Of a stretch of 64,000 nucleotides of DNA, positions 1 through 10,920 are shown one piece after another. The translations under genes and the position numbers were made by a program. Origin of the DNA: Podocnemis expansa (taxonomy: Eukaryota > Chordata > Testudines > Podocnemididae); contig ML682122.1 in assembly GCA_007922195.1 (NCBI GenBank), forward strand, positions 709,661 to 773,660, written 5' to 3'. A model generated the notes under the pieces. The model saw only the letters and a program-made list of their open reading frames with translations. It searched no databases and was not told the origin of the DNA. How positions within the stretch are numbered: the stretch's first letter is position 1; every line of letters starts with the position of its first letter.

Positions 1-360
1 GGGCTCAGCCCGCAACCCGGGCTGCTCCCCCCGACACCCCCGGCACTGGCGCCCCTGACCGGCGGAGGGTGTCGGGGGGGCAGCCCAGGCTGCCGGCTCA
101 GCCGCCTGGCAGGGCTTCACCCCTCCGCACCCCGCCGCACACCGCCTGGCAGGGCTTCACCCCTCCGCACCCCCGCTGAGCCCTGCGCCCCCGACCTGCG
201 GGCGGTGTTGGGGGCAGCTCTGGCGGGGGGCTGAGCCACCCCACAGTGGCTCAACCCCCCGCCAGTGGCTGCAGCCGCCTTTCTGGGGTTGCAGCCCCCT
301 TTCTGGGCTGCAGGGTGCACCACAGCAGCGGCTTACCCCCAGGGGCTGCAGCCCCCTGCA
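1..360. repeat. GC-rich block with a 40-bp period duplication
   Basis: This stretch is extremely rich in G and C. A segment of about 32 bp beginning CCGCCTGGCAGGGCTTCACC occurs at 102 and again at 142, so two copies lie at a 40-bp period. Further down there are imperfect repeats of GGCTGCAGCC. It resembles the GC-rich interiors of the Harbinger-type MITEs later in the window (for example 24,510-25,060), so it may be part of such an element whose end lies outside the window. I see no convincing gene in it. Confidence 0.5.
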
Positions 361-936
361 GCGGTAAACAAAAGAGCAAGTTCGCAGTGCAAACCTAAAA
401 TATGTGTAATTTGGTTCACATCTATATTTTATGTTCTATATTGTATTTATATAATACACGTATGTGCATGCATGTGTTTATGTTAGTATTTTAGATTTTA
501 TATGCATAAATATTCATGAAATATTGAGGTAGATTGGCAGCAAAAGTATTGTCATGTGTTAAAAATATTAATTAATTAATTATTTACATTGAGAAAATGT
601 GCTAAAATAAAATTTAATATTTTCCATTAAAAGTATATACAAATACAAATTCAGAATTGCCTTGCCTATTCATAATGGTGTTATCTTATCTACAGTGGCA
701 CCCACCCCCTCATCGTACTTCACATACAGTCAAAGAGGCCCTGAGAAAGGTCATCAATAAGATTATGGTGCTACAGGTGCCGTCACTGATGTGGGAATGA
801 ATCAGTCTGGCTTCAGTAGCAATGGAAATTACATTTAGGCTGACCCTTTCTCATGCCAGTGAGAGTTTCATTAAGAAATGCCAGGATGCACTAAGATTTC
901 AGATGACTTAATTCACATTCAGAAGTCTATACTGTT
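361..936. other. AT-rich intergenic DNA, nothing recognised
   Basis: This is ordinary AT-rich sequence with no coding frame, no terminal repeats and no repeat family that I can name. Confidence 0.4.
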
Positions 937-1003
937 CTCCTCTCTCTCTCTCTCTCCCCCCCCACCCGGGGGCGCGCGCGCACGCGCACACGCACCCCCC
1001 CCA
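937..1003. repeat. Compound simple repeat (TC)n-(C)n-(GC/CA)n
   Basis: A TC run passes into a C run, then an alternating GC/CA stretch and a second C run. Alternating purine-pyrimidine tracts of this kind can adopt Z-DNA, but no function is shown here. Confidence 0.85.
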
Positions 1004-1032
1004 ACTTTCATGGGCTTTGCATTCCACGTAGT

Positions 1033-1437
1033 GGGTATGTCTACACTATGTGTTTAAGTCGACTTAAGGGCACTTAAGTTAACTTAAATAGACCCCTGTC
1101 TATATTGCAGGGCAATAAAGTCGACTTTAGGGTCCACTAAAGTCAACTTTATGTGGTCCACTTATAAAGTTGACTTTACCGTTAAGTCGACTTTATTAAG
1201 TCAACTTAAGGCAATGTGGAGTCACTAAGTCAACTTAATAAAGTCAGCTTAGTGCAGTGGAGCCATAAAGTCGACTTAAGCCAGGGCATTCATTTAAAGT
1301 CAACTTTATAAAGTCTACTTAATGTCTTATGGACTCACTAAGTCAATTTAATAAGGTCTACTTATAGTCGACTTTAAGTAGACTTTATTAAGTTGACTTC
1401 ATAAAGTCGATTTAGCTTTTACAATGTAGACGTAGCC
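1033..1437. mobile_element. Harbinger-type MITE built from AAGTCGACTT palindromes
   Basis: The left end reads GGGTATGTCTACACT and the right end is the imperfect inverse of it (ending GTAGACGTAGCC). Both sides carry the triplet AGT, which fits the 3-bp target duplication of PIF/Harbinger elements. The 405-bp body is filled with about eighteen variants, counted by eye, of the palindrome AAGTCGACTT or AAGTCAACTT. There is no coding capacity. The ends match those of the large Harbinger that starts at 1,629, so a related transposase could have moved it, which is inference. Confidence 0.85.
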
Positions 1438-1953
1438 AGTGGCATTTGAGATTTTAGTTTTATGTCACCTGCAGCTAGCACCAGCCTCAGTTTTCTGTAG
1501 TGTGGTTTGGCTTGTTGAAATACTTTGCCTTCCATTTTGATGTCATGGCTTCCTATGTAATTTTTATTGTGGGAATAATTGTGAGGTTTTTTTTGTTTGT
1601 TTGTTTTTTTGTTATTGGTGCCATCATTGGCTATGTCTACACACAGCCTGTTATTTTGAAATAGCTTATTTTGAAATAGCTTATTTCAAAATAAGAACGT
1701 TATTTCGAAATAACTGGAAGCGAAATAACAACAGATCCAGGCGAAATAAGGGGGAAAGCTGGAAGCGAAATAGCATGTCCACACAGTGGACTTGCTATTT
1801 CACTTCAGGGGCAGGGCACCATGGGAGGTGTAGCAACATGGCTGCTTCCCTGGGCCATGTTGGCGGCCATGTTGCTAGCCAATCCTATAAAAGGCTGGCC
1901 CTGACCTCACTTCCCTGTCCATTCTGGCTAGCAGGACTCTGCAAGCAACTCAG

Positions 1954-3203
1954 ATGGACGGTGCCCAGCTGCCTAGCCTTCGACGGCTGACCACTAGGCA
2001 CACTGCATGTCTGCACAGCGTGCTCCTGGTGGGGGACACGCTGTTCAGAGACCCCAATGCTGACCAGGGTGTTGCTCAGGTTGCCAGCACCCTCGGCCTC
2101 AGGGCTGCCCTAGTGCCCCTGCCCCTGTCAGTGCCTCACCAAGTCTGTGCCCAGGAGACGAGCACTGATTGGTGGGAGCGGGTCGTGCTCCAAACCTGGG
2201 TTGACGACTAGTGGTGGTGCAACTTCAGCATGGCCAGGGCCAGCTTCGAGCAGCTGGTATCTGAAATGACCCCACTGCTGCATCACAGGGACACTGCCAT
2301 GTGTCTGGCCATCCCTGTGGACAAAAGAGTGGCCATAGCCATATGAAAGATGGCCACCCTGGAGTCCTACAGGTCCGTGGCCCACCTGTTTGGGGTTGGC
2401 AGGGCCACCGTTGGGGTCATCCTCGGCCAAGTCACCAGGGCCATTAACAGAGGCCTGCTGCGGTGCCTTGTCACGCAGGGGGAGCTGCAGGCAACCATGG
2501 ACGGTATGGCAGCGCTGGGATTCCCGAACTGCATGGGGATCGTGGATGCCACCCACATCCCCGTGAGAGCCCCAGATCACCGAGCAGCAGAGTACCGCAA
2601 CAGGAAGGTCTACCACTCAATTGTTGTGCAGGCCCTCATGGACCACCGGGGGATCTTCCAAAACTGCAATGTGGGTTGGCCAGGGAGGGCACATGATGCC
2701 CACATCCTCAGGAACTCATCCCTCTACCAGAGCATGGAGGCGGGCACTTTCTTCCCCCCGCAGAACATCTATGATGGGGGGGGAAAGAGGTGCCTGTTCT
2801 CCTCGTGGCAGATGCGGCCTATCCCCTCCGCCTGTGGCTGATGCGCCCCTACACAGGGCCCCTCGACCCTCGCCACCAGCTGTTTAACCAGCGGCTGAAC
2901 CGCTGCTGCCAAGTTATTGACCAGGCCTTTGGACGGCTGAAGGCCTGCTGGAGGTGCCTCCTGACCCGCCTCCACCTCGGCGAGGAGACAGCAACCCAGG
3001 TCATCGGTGCCTGCCTGGCCCTGCATAACTTCTGTGAAATGCGGGTTGAGCCCCTTGCAGCTACCTGGGAGGCCGAGGCCCAGCTCATTGGGTGCCAGTA
3101 TGAGCAGCCCGCACCCGTGCCCCCACGGAAGTGGGCCTCCACGAGGGTCCTCATCATCCGTGAGGCACTGATGGACAGCTTCGCAGCTGCGGAGGACCCC
3201 TGA
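1954..3203 (+). pseudogene. Harbinger DDE transposase (HARBI1-like), broken
   Basis: Start chosen at the ATG at 1,954, because the copy at 15,259 starts at the same place and both begin with a similar peptide (MDGAQLPSL here, MDAVWLPSL there). Conserved parts include the first catalytic Asp in GIVDATHIP (about 2,536-2,562), the second in GRAHDAHIL, and the FGRLK block near 2,930. The third acidic site, usually Glu in this family, is Asp here (VIDQAFGRLK). Breaks relative to copy 2 are a TAG near 2,209, a TGA at about 2,344, and a frameshift in a run of eight G near 2,775. An AATAAA signal follows at 3,294. The joined length of about 416 codons is a little longer than HARBI1. It would have cut and joined the element ends in the nucleus. 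Confidence 0.88.
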
Positions 3204-3293
3204 AGGCCAGGCCTGCCCCACCACACACCACCCTCCTCCCACTTCTAGCACAGACAGCCCCCACCCATCCACCCACATTGTTGCAGCACCATC

Positions 3294-3340
3294 AATAAAA
3301 GACACCGCACACACCAATGACACGTGTTAACATTTTTATT
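3294..3340. terminator. Back-to-back poly(A) signals of the convergent Harbinger genes
   Basis: AATAAA at 3,294-3,299 serves the rightward transposase. The reverse complement of AATAAA at 3,335-3,340 would serve the leftward Myb-like gene. The same arrangement recurs at 16,588-16,633 in copy 2, which supports it as a real feature of the family. Confidence 0.65.
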
Positions 3341-3349
3341 TATAACGAA

Positions 3350-3660
3350 CAGGGGGTGGGGGTCAGTGGGGCTCAGGGCTGCAGCTGGGAGACGGGGTTG
3401 GGGTGGGGGTCAGTGGAGCTCAAGGCTGCAACTGGGAGATGGGGTCGGGGTGGGGGTCAGTGGGGCTCGGGGTGCAACTGGGAGATGGGGTTGGGGTGCG
3501 GCTCGGGGCTGCAACTGGGAGACGGGGTCAGGGTGGGGGTCAGTGGGGCTCGGGGCTGCAACTGGGAGATGAGGTTGGGGTGCGGCTTGGGGCTGCAACT
3601 GGGAGACGGGGTCGGGGTGGGGGTCAGTGGGGCTTGGGGCTGCAACTGGGAGACAGGGGT
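3350..3660. repeat. GC-rich minisatellite inside Harbinger copy 1
   Basis: Units containing GGGGCTCGGGGCTGCAACTG followed by GGGAGATGGGGTTGGGGT are repeated imperfectly about seven times. The tract lies just beyond the stop of the leftward Myb-like gene, in its likely 3' untranslated region. The matching place in copy 2 (about 16,645-16,760) is G-rich but not expanded, so the array probably grew after the two copies diverged. The strand bias (G on one strand) makes it a candidate for G-quadruplex formation. Confidence 0.8.
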
Positions 3661-5198
3661 CACTGGGAGGTGGGTGTGGCACGGTCCTTCCCAGGCCCAT
3701 CCCGGGTCCGGGGTTGGCGTGGAGCCCCATGCTGGGGTGGTGCTCTGCCAGGCGCTGGTGGCCCCATGCCGTCGGCAATACAGCGCAGACTGGTGGCTGC
3801 ATCATCCACCGCTGTCCCCAGCCTCTCCATGGCCATGGCCTGCCACTCCATGGCCACGGCCTGTTTCTCAAAGGCAGCCACCAGCCGGTTGTCGGTGGTG
3901 GCTCCCTGGCACAGGAGTTGTATGGCCACGTCCTGCCAGCTGGCCTGCTCCCGCTGCCAGGCCTGGGTGGATGCCTCGGCTCGCTCCCCCAGGTCCTCTA
4001 GGCTGGCGAGGATCTCACTGTGTGTGCAGGGTCTACGCCTCCTCCACCTCCTCCGTGGCCCAGGGCTGCTGGTTGGGCTCTGCGCCTGCTGGCTACCAGT
4101 GGCCCAAGCTGCGGGGAGGAAGCATCACACAGGGTTAGAGGCTGCTGCCTGCTGGCCGTGCCTGTGTGCAGCTTATGTACAGCACACAGCTCCGCCCACA
4201 CTGTCAGCAGGAAGCTAATCTGGGGTCCTGTGGGACATTGCCCCAGGGGGACACAGGGCCTCACATGTGCACTGGACCCACCCGGATGGGTTGCTCTGCG
4301 GTGTCTGCCAGGGCCACATCCCAGTGGTCTGCTCTGCAGGCTGTGCGCCCTGCCCAAGGTGCAGCTGCATCCGTCACACCCACCTGTGTTCACCAAACTC
4401 AGGCACACAGGGGCCCGTCACCCTGGTGCGACACATCCCCCGGGGACCCGTGTCCAGGGGAACCCTCTGGCTCTCCGCCCTAGCCTGGTGCAATGCCCAT
4501 CCCTGTGCCGGATGCTGTCACTGGCCATTCCCTGGGTGAGCATGGCCCTGCATCCTCCTGTGGGGCATGGTGATTCACCGACAGGGGCTCCGGATGTCCG
4601 CCGGGACGTACCCTCCTCCATCTCCTCCGAGTCCCCCGGGGTTGTCACCACTGCCGGCTTCTGCTCCCCCTCCTCCTCACTGGCCCCACCCTGGCCAGGG
4701 GGGTCATTTCTGGGGTCCCTGCTTCCACCTGTGGTGGTGGTGGTGGCAGCTGGTCTTCGGGACCCCTGACATCCAGGGATGCCTCAGGGCTGCCGGGCGG
4801 GCCCTCGGCACCTGAGGAGGGGTTGGGGGTGGGCCCGGTGTCCACTGTCTGGGCAGGCAGGCCGCTTGGCTCATGCCCCAGGAATGCATGCAGCTCCATG
4901 AAGAAGGGGCAGGTGGCTGTGCTACCTTCTCCCTGGAGCTCACACGCGTCCTGGTGCGTGCGTGGTCCTGCCACAGAGCCTTTATTTTGGAGCGCACCTG
5001 CTCGGTGCTGCGCTCCTGGCCCTGGGCTGACAGCTCCGCTGCTATGGCAGCATAAACTGCCTGGTTCCCATGGCTGGCCTGGAACCTTGACAGGATCTCA
5101 GGCCTGCTCCAGATGGAGAGGAGTCGGTGGACCTCCTCATTGGTCCACACAGGACCGCGCCGTCTGCCCTCCGCAGCTCCTGCTCCAAGTGCTGACAT
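3660..5198 (-). pseudogene. Harbinger Myb/SANT-like DNA-binding protein, two exons, broken
   Basis: The start is the ATG ending at 5,198. Residues 10-90 look like a Myb/SANT-like domain: VWTNEEVHRLLSIW, then the recognition part ending STEQVRSKIKALWQD. After this, near 4,950, the frame shifts compared with copy 2, and the homologous peptide ELQGEGSTATCPF continues in another frame. A plausible splice donor (GTACGT, read on the minus strand, at 4,606-4,611) follows an acidic stretch, and an acceptor (CCCCGCAG) lies at about 4,109. The second exon encodes an Ala/Met-rich helical tail and stops at 3,660. In this family the protein carries the transposase to the nucleus and binds the element ends. 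The exon structure is inference. Confidence 0.75.
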
Positions 5199-5751
5199 GC
5201 TTCTGAGGGTGTATCAGCATGCTGCCAGGGCTGGGCACTTCCTCCTTCCTGTGGTTGCTGTGCACCCTGGGAAGAAGGTCAGAGCCACGTTATTTTGAAA
5301 CAATGGCTGTTTCGAAATAACACGTCTAATTCCCGTTATTTCGAAACAACCGTTTCGAAATAATGGCCGTTTCGAAATTATCGGGGTTTAACCCGTTTCG
5401 AAATGGCGCTTCTTATTTTGAAAGGACGGTTCCCGTCCTTTTGAAATAAGGGAACGTCGTCTAGACCTAATTTCTTTTATTTTGAAATAACACTTCTTAT
5501 TTCGAAATAAAAGTACTATGTAGACATAGCCATTGGTTTTAACAGAATATATGTACACTTTAGAGGAATAATATTAGTGCTTACTACTTTACTTTTTTCC
5601 TATTCCTATCTATTTAAAAAATCTCTGTTGCACAAATTACATATTTTAGCTTTTTTTCCAATTGTTATTGATTTAAATTTCCACAGTTGTAGGAAATTAT
5701 TCAGATTACGTAGCCTGAGTTCTGACTCTAATTATTTAAATGACAGTATTT

Positions 5752-7320
5752 GCTGAAATTCAAAAGCTAACATTAACAAGTCCATGGGGCTGGATGAACT
5801 GCATCCAAGGGTGCTGAGGGATCTGGCTGATGAGATGGCAGTACCATTGGCCATTATCTTTGAAAACTCATAGTGAACAGGGGAGGTGCCAGAGGACTGG
5901 AGAAAAGCAAATATAGTGCCTATCTTCAAGAAAGGCAAAAAAGAGGATCCAGGGAATTACAGACCTGTCAGCCTCACCTCAATCCCTGGAAAAATTATGG
6001 AGCAGCTTCTCAAAGAATCCATCCTGAAACACTTGGAGGAAAATAGATTAATCAGGAACAGTCATCATGGATTCACCAAGGGTAAATCATGCCTGACCAA
6101 CCTCATTACCTTCTATGATGACATGACTGGATTTGTGGATGCGGGAAGAGCCATTGATGTGATATACCTCGACTTTAGCAAGGCTTTTGATACAGTTTCC
6201 CACAGCATTCTCATTGGCAAATTAAGGAAATATGGGTTGGATGCATGGACTGTAAGGTGGATAGAAAACTGGCTACATTAATGGTTTCATCATGTAGCAA
6301 TCAATGGCTCCATGTCAAGTTGGCAAGCAGTAATGAGTGGTGTGCCCCAGGACTCAGTCCTGGGGCCAGTTCTCTTCAACATTTTCATTAATGATCTGGG
6401 TGATGGGATAGATTGCACACTTAGTAAGTTTGCGGATGATACCAAACTGGGGGGAACGGTAGACACCCTGGAGGGCAGGGACGGGATTCAGGGAGACCTA
6501 GACAAATTGCAGCAGTGGGCCAGTAGGAATCTCATGAGGTTCTACAAGGACAAGTGCAAAATCCTGCACTTGGGACGAAAAAACCCCATGTACTGCTACA
6601 GGCTGGGGAGTGATCAGCTAAGTAGCAGCACTGGAGAAAAGGACCTGGGAGTCATGGTGGATGGGAAGCTGGATATGAGTCAGCAGTGTGCGCTTGCTGC
6701 CAAAAATGCCAATGGCATACTGGGCTGCATCAGAAGAAGTGTTGCCAGCAGATCAAGGGATGTGATCATTCCCCTCTATTCTGCAAAGGTGAGGCCACAT
6801 CTGGAATACTTATTTCAGTTTTGGGCTCCCCACTACAAAAAGGACATGGACAAATTAGAGAGAGTCCAGCAGAGGACAACAAAAATGATCAAAGGGCTGG
6901 AGCACAAGCCCTGTGAAGAAAGATTGAAGGAACTAGGCTTATTTAGGCTGAAGAAGAGAAGACTGAGGGGGGATTTGATAGCAAACTTCAACTACTTGAA
7001 GGGTTGCTCCAAGGAGGATGGAGCTCGACTGCTCTCAGTAGTAACAGAGGACAGAACAAGGAGGAATGGTTTCAAGTTACAGCTGGGTAGGTTGAGGCTG
7101 GATATTAGGAAAAAAATTTCTTACTAGGCGAGTGGTGAAGCACTGGAATAAGCTACCTAGGGAGGTGGCAGAATCTTCATCTTTGGAGGTGTTCAAGCCC
7201 CACCTGGACAAAACCCTGACTGAGATAATCTAGTGGGAATGGTCTTGCTTTTTTTGGCAGGGGGTTGGACTAGATGACCTTGTGGGGTCCCTTCCAGCCC
7301 TATGATTCTATGATTCTATA
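5752..7320 (+). mobile_element. CR1 LINE, 5' truncated, reverse transcriptase remnant
   Basis: This is the 3' part of a CR1 non-LTR retrotransposon. Translated parts include [24 protein letters not shown]-type and [13 protein letters not shown] blocks, then [19 protein letters not shown] and the catalytic FADDTKLGG (about 6,430). One frame is interrupted by a stop at 6,279 and by an earlier TAG near 5,872. A run of A near 7,110 shifts the last part. The 3' end carries the CR1-type repeat ATGATTCTATGATTCTAT. It cannot be active, being truncated and broken, but is among the better preserved CR1 copies here. Confidence 0.95.
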
Positions 7321-8050
7321 ACAATTAAAACAAATTGTCAGCACCACATGTTAAAATATGCAAGATAAAAATTTTAAAATGAACCTGATAATTTTAAGGA
7401 CTATTTTTCTTACTTCGTCTCTCTATAAATTCCATTTATTGATGGAAATGCTTATCGCTTGGTTGTATGTGCATATGGAAATCAATATTTTCTAATCAAA
7501 TCAAATCCTTGGAAACTGAGTTATTATGCAGTGATTAAAATGTGTGCAAGGCTTTTATTTTAATTTGATAACCAGGACCACATAAAATAAAATAAAATAA
7601 AATAAAATAAAATAAAATAAAAATATTGGGTGTTAATGTTTCCTACTGCCATACTGTCTTAAGGGAAAGAACTTTTCATCATCACATAGAAAAAAAGTAT
7701 ATACAGAGAAAACACTGATACATTCTAGAATGAAAAGTGACATCATCATTTCTCCTGAACTAATCGTGCTACTGAAACAAAACCCGTCTTCCCCACCCAC
7801 CATGGCCAGTGGTTTTTGCACAACTTCTCTCCTGTGCAGGCCAGAAAGTGGCATGTTTTTCCTCTGACTACCTAACACACCACTGGTTGAGAGCTCTCAG
7901 GGTCACCAAAACAGCTGAATTGGGAGACAGACAGTCCTGAAGCCTCTCTGAAAGTAGAAAGGCTCAACAGTCTTTCTGGGTAATAAAGCTGTCCTGAGAC
8001 CCTTCAGGGTACAGCAGGGTTCAGCAACCAGTCTTGCTGAGAAATACTGC
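7321..8050. other. Intergenic DNA with an (AAATA)n microsatellite
   Basis: The only clear structure is an (AAATA)n run at about 7,582-7,622. The rest is AT-rich and unassigned. Confidence 0.5.
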
Positions 8051-8099
8051 CATCCTGGGTTCCCTTTCAGCATGGCAGATTCCAGGAAAACAAGCAATG

Positions 8100-9335
8100 C
8101 AGAGAGCCCCTTCTGGTGAGTTCAGGTAGCGAGTCTCTCTCCTCCATTCTTCTGTCCCCAGCACAGGGTAGCAGCAGGCGCCCCAGCCAGGTTGGCCAGC
8201 TGCTGCGGCCCAGGCAGCCCAGTCCCCCAGCCCCTGGCCACCTGGAAGCGGCCAGGGAACTTGCGGGCCGGGGCTCCCCTAGCCGCTTGTGAGCAGTGTG
8301 TGTGGGAGGTGCCAATTCCCCAGGCCCATGAAGGCTACAGAGCCTGCAAGGGGCTGGGGAACCAGCACAGCCCCCCACTGCTACTCACAAGCAGTCAGGG
8401 GAGCCCCCGCCTGCAAGTTCCCTGACCGCTTCCAGGAGGCCAGGGGCCGGGGGACTGGGGCGCCCAGCTCACTCTGCCTGCACCCCCACTTCTCCCCCGC
8501 TGGGGCTGGGCAAATGCCACCCCAGCGGATAGGGGCTGTGGATGCCGGCTTTGCTCCCCCACCCAATCATGGGGGGGGGCTGCTGTCCCTGCGCAAGCCG
8601 TGGGTGCCAGCTTTGCCCCCTGGCTGGGCTCACGGGGAGCTGCTGGCCCCATGCAAGCCACATGTGCCAGCTCTGCCCCCTCACCCAGACTTGGGGGTGC
8701 TGCCAACCCTGCTCACTTGCTCAGAGCCAGCAGATCCCCCCGAGCCTGGGTGGGGAGCAGAGCGGGCGCCTGCACCCGCTGCCCCTCCAGCTGCCTCTGG
8801 AGCCCGGGTGGCAGGGCAGAGCCGGGAGCCACCTCTCCTGCCCTCCTGGCAGCTGCCCCTCAGCCACCCCAAGCTGGGGCAGCAGGGAGAGCCATGTGTT
8901 GTGACTCCCCCCTGCCCGGCTTCAGGGCAGCCCCGGTGGCTGGCATAACCTGCCCACCCATGGTGCCCCATGCTCCCTCCCCACACAGTGCATCCTCTGC
9001 TACCCCAACAGCAGCCAGGGATGCAAGGCTGGGGGATCGCTGACTGGGGGCACCTTTCCCCTGCCTGGCTCCCCAGGTGAGACCCAAGCAGGGGATTGGT
9101 TGGCAACATGGCCCTGCCAGGAGGCCATGTTGCCACCCTTCTCATGCTCCTCCTCTGGTTAATCGAAATAGCATGTCCATACACAGGACATGCTATTTCG
9201 ATTTCAGGGTGTCCCTTATTTCGAAAGAAAAAAAAATATTTTGAAATAAGTCATTTTGAAATAATGCTTTTATTTCAAAATGACTTATTTCAAAATGACT
9301 TTTTATGAAATAACTCTTTGCCTGTGGACATAGCC
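8100..9335. mobile_element. GC-rich Harbinger-type element with right end only
   Basis: The right end (CTGTGGACATAGCC, ending at 9,335) and the preceding palindromes at 9,160-9,310 (TTATTTCGAAA, ATTTCAAAATGA) are Harbinger-like. They include a hairpin around GCATGTCCATACACAGGACATGC at 9,170-9,194. The GC-rich part before it has imperfect internal repeats of about 75-100 bp (units around 8,550, 8,620 and 8,690 containing TGCCAGCT and CCCCC). I cannot find the matching left end, so either it is lost or the GC-rich block is a separate sequence. Confidence 0.55.
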
Positions 9336-10408
9336 TTGTTGGACATTGGTTATAATGTCTATTACACAGGGTTACAGCATTATTTTACTTATGACACTAA
9401 AGGACATATACACAATATTAACTAACATATGCTTTAGAAATAAATTCAATATATTATCTGTCTGTGCTTGTACAGGTACATCAGACACTAAGCATAATTC
9501 ATGGACAAAATGTTAAGGAAATGTATTATTTCCTTTCTGTTCATTTTGTGGTCCATACAGAAAATGTCTTGCGGGGAGGGGGGACTGGCTACTGCAATAA
9601 CCACAGCTATGACCCCCCTGTCTCCTGCAACTCTGGGCCTTCACAGTCCTCATCCTGAAAAATGCCTTGACTAGACTGGCCAAAGAAAGAAAACCAAGTA
9701 GCATCACAAATTCTGCTGGCTGCCACTGAAACCTAACACACTTGAGATGAAAGGGAAAACAAACTGAACAAGCAAAAACATTTCTCGCCAATGTCTAACA
9801 ACTTTTTTTCCCTTCAAAATGACAATTATTTACCATTATTTACCCGCTAAGACACTACCAAACAATGTTCCCCACCCCCATTCTAGAAGATCCTCCATCT
9901 AAAGGAGAAGGAAAACAAAGAATGGCGCTAAAGTGAAAGCCTTACTTAACATTTCACATTTCAAATGCTGTAGCTGCCCACCCCCCCACCTTCTTTTCTT
10001 TATCTTTACTACAAACTTAGATGTTTTTTTCTAGTGATGTGTTTGCTATGGCATTAAATAGGCTAAGGTCTCTGTATGTCAAATCCCAAATATTGTGAAT
10101 GTTGTCTAGGTTTGGACAACAGGTGGGTTCCATTACCATTTTAGCCCACAAATTCCATTTAAATTAATACAAAACCTCATCCAGGACTTTAAAGTTGGCA
10201 CATTGATCTATGATCATGTAAGATTTTGTGGATCAATAAATCTAAAATAGATAATGATGTCTTTAAAGTAGAAGTCATTTTGAATCCACCTGTGCTTATG
10301 ACTGCTTCTAAAATTGTATCTCAGAATTCTGCTGTGACCGATTGTTCAATTAAATCCTTCTACAGTCTTGGCATGCTTTATTGATATATGATTGCACCTC
10401 AGATAATC
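9336..10408. other. Intergenic DNA, nothing recognised
   Basis: No coding frame with recognisable content and no clear repeat family is visible in this stretch. Confidence 0.4.
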
Positions 10409-10920
10409 TATGTCTACACTGATGCCAGCAAATTTCTCACCATCAGATTGATTTATCTAGTTTGATTGAACAGCAGTGGAAACACTCATTCAATCTGGAA
10501 GTTGATCTAAAATATACACCTGAGATAGAATAGCATTGCTTCAATGGGAACACAGTTCCCTGTTGGCACAGTATCTTGGAGAATTGGCTTGGGGGGGAGC
10601 CCCCGGGTTAAGCTGGGCTGGGCTGGGCTGGGCTGGTGGCACAGCTGGGGATCACCCAGGTAGAGGAGGCAGCAGGGCCTGGGTTGAGCCTGGACAGGCC
10701 AGCAGCGTCGCCAATGATTGGCCACGTGAGGCAGCCCCTTGGTGGGAGTCTGGCTGGGCAGGCTGGAAATGCAGCCAAGGATTTGCAAGGGTGGGGGGGC
10801 AAGCCTGGGGTCAGGATCTGGCAGGGCAGGCTGGAAACGCAGCCAAGGATCAGCAGCGGTGGTGGGGGGGCAGGCCAGTGTGTTGCTATGCCAGGCAGAG
10901 ATGCAGTTGCAAAGGATAAC
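10409..10920. mobile_element. Possible left end of a Harbinger-type MITE with GC-rich interior
   Basis: The sequence CTATGTCTACACTGATGCC at about 10,409 matches the left terminal repeat seen elsewhere. A GC-rich interior follows, containing a (GGGCT)n run at about 10,609-10,634 and two related segments near 10,750 and 10,820 with GGCAGGCTGGAAA. No matching right end is seen, so the call is weak. Confidence 0.35.

Larger units (their letters stand above)
1629..5531. mobile_element. Two-gene PIF/Harbinger transposon, copy 1
   Basis: The element begins GGCTATGTCTACAC and ends with the near-perfect inverse GTAGACATAGCC. ATT flanks both sides as a 3-bp target duplication. Next to each end are repeated palindromes of the type TTATTTCGAAATAA. 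Inside, a HARBI1-like DDE transposase runs rightward and a Myb/SANT-like gene runs leftward, and their poly(A) signals meet near 3,294-3,340. This convergent pair is the known Harbinger layout. Both genes are broken. Many palindromes, mostly in the right part, still contain the central CpG, which suggests that this copy is younger than the one at 14,950. Confidence 0.92.

Noticed and set aside
1..360. A CpG-island promoter for a host gene
   Set aside because: No exon or coding start with recognisable content follows, and similar GC-rich DNA occurs inside MITEs here.
1033..1437. A CRISPR-like array, because of regularly repeated short words
   Set aside because: The repeats are variable palindromes without constant spacers, lie between transposon ends with a 3-bp duplication, and the genome is a vertebrate one.
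3317..4138. Long glycine/tryptophan-rich open frames over the minisatellite
   Set aside because: They follow the repeat unit in several frames and strands and show no domain, so they are a by-product of the tandem array.
8289..9184. Proline-rich open frames in GC-rich blocks (also at 24,419-25,115 and 4,020-4,815)
   Set aside because: Overlapping frames on both strands with biased composition and no homology point to GC-rich non-coding interiors of MITEs.
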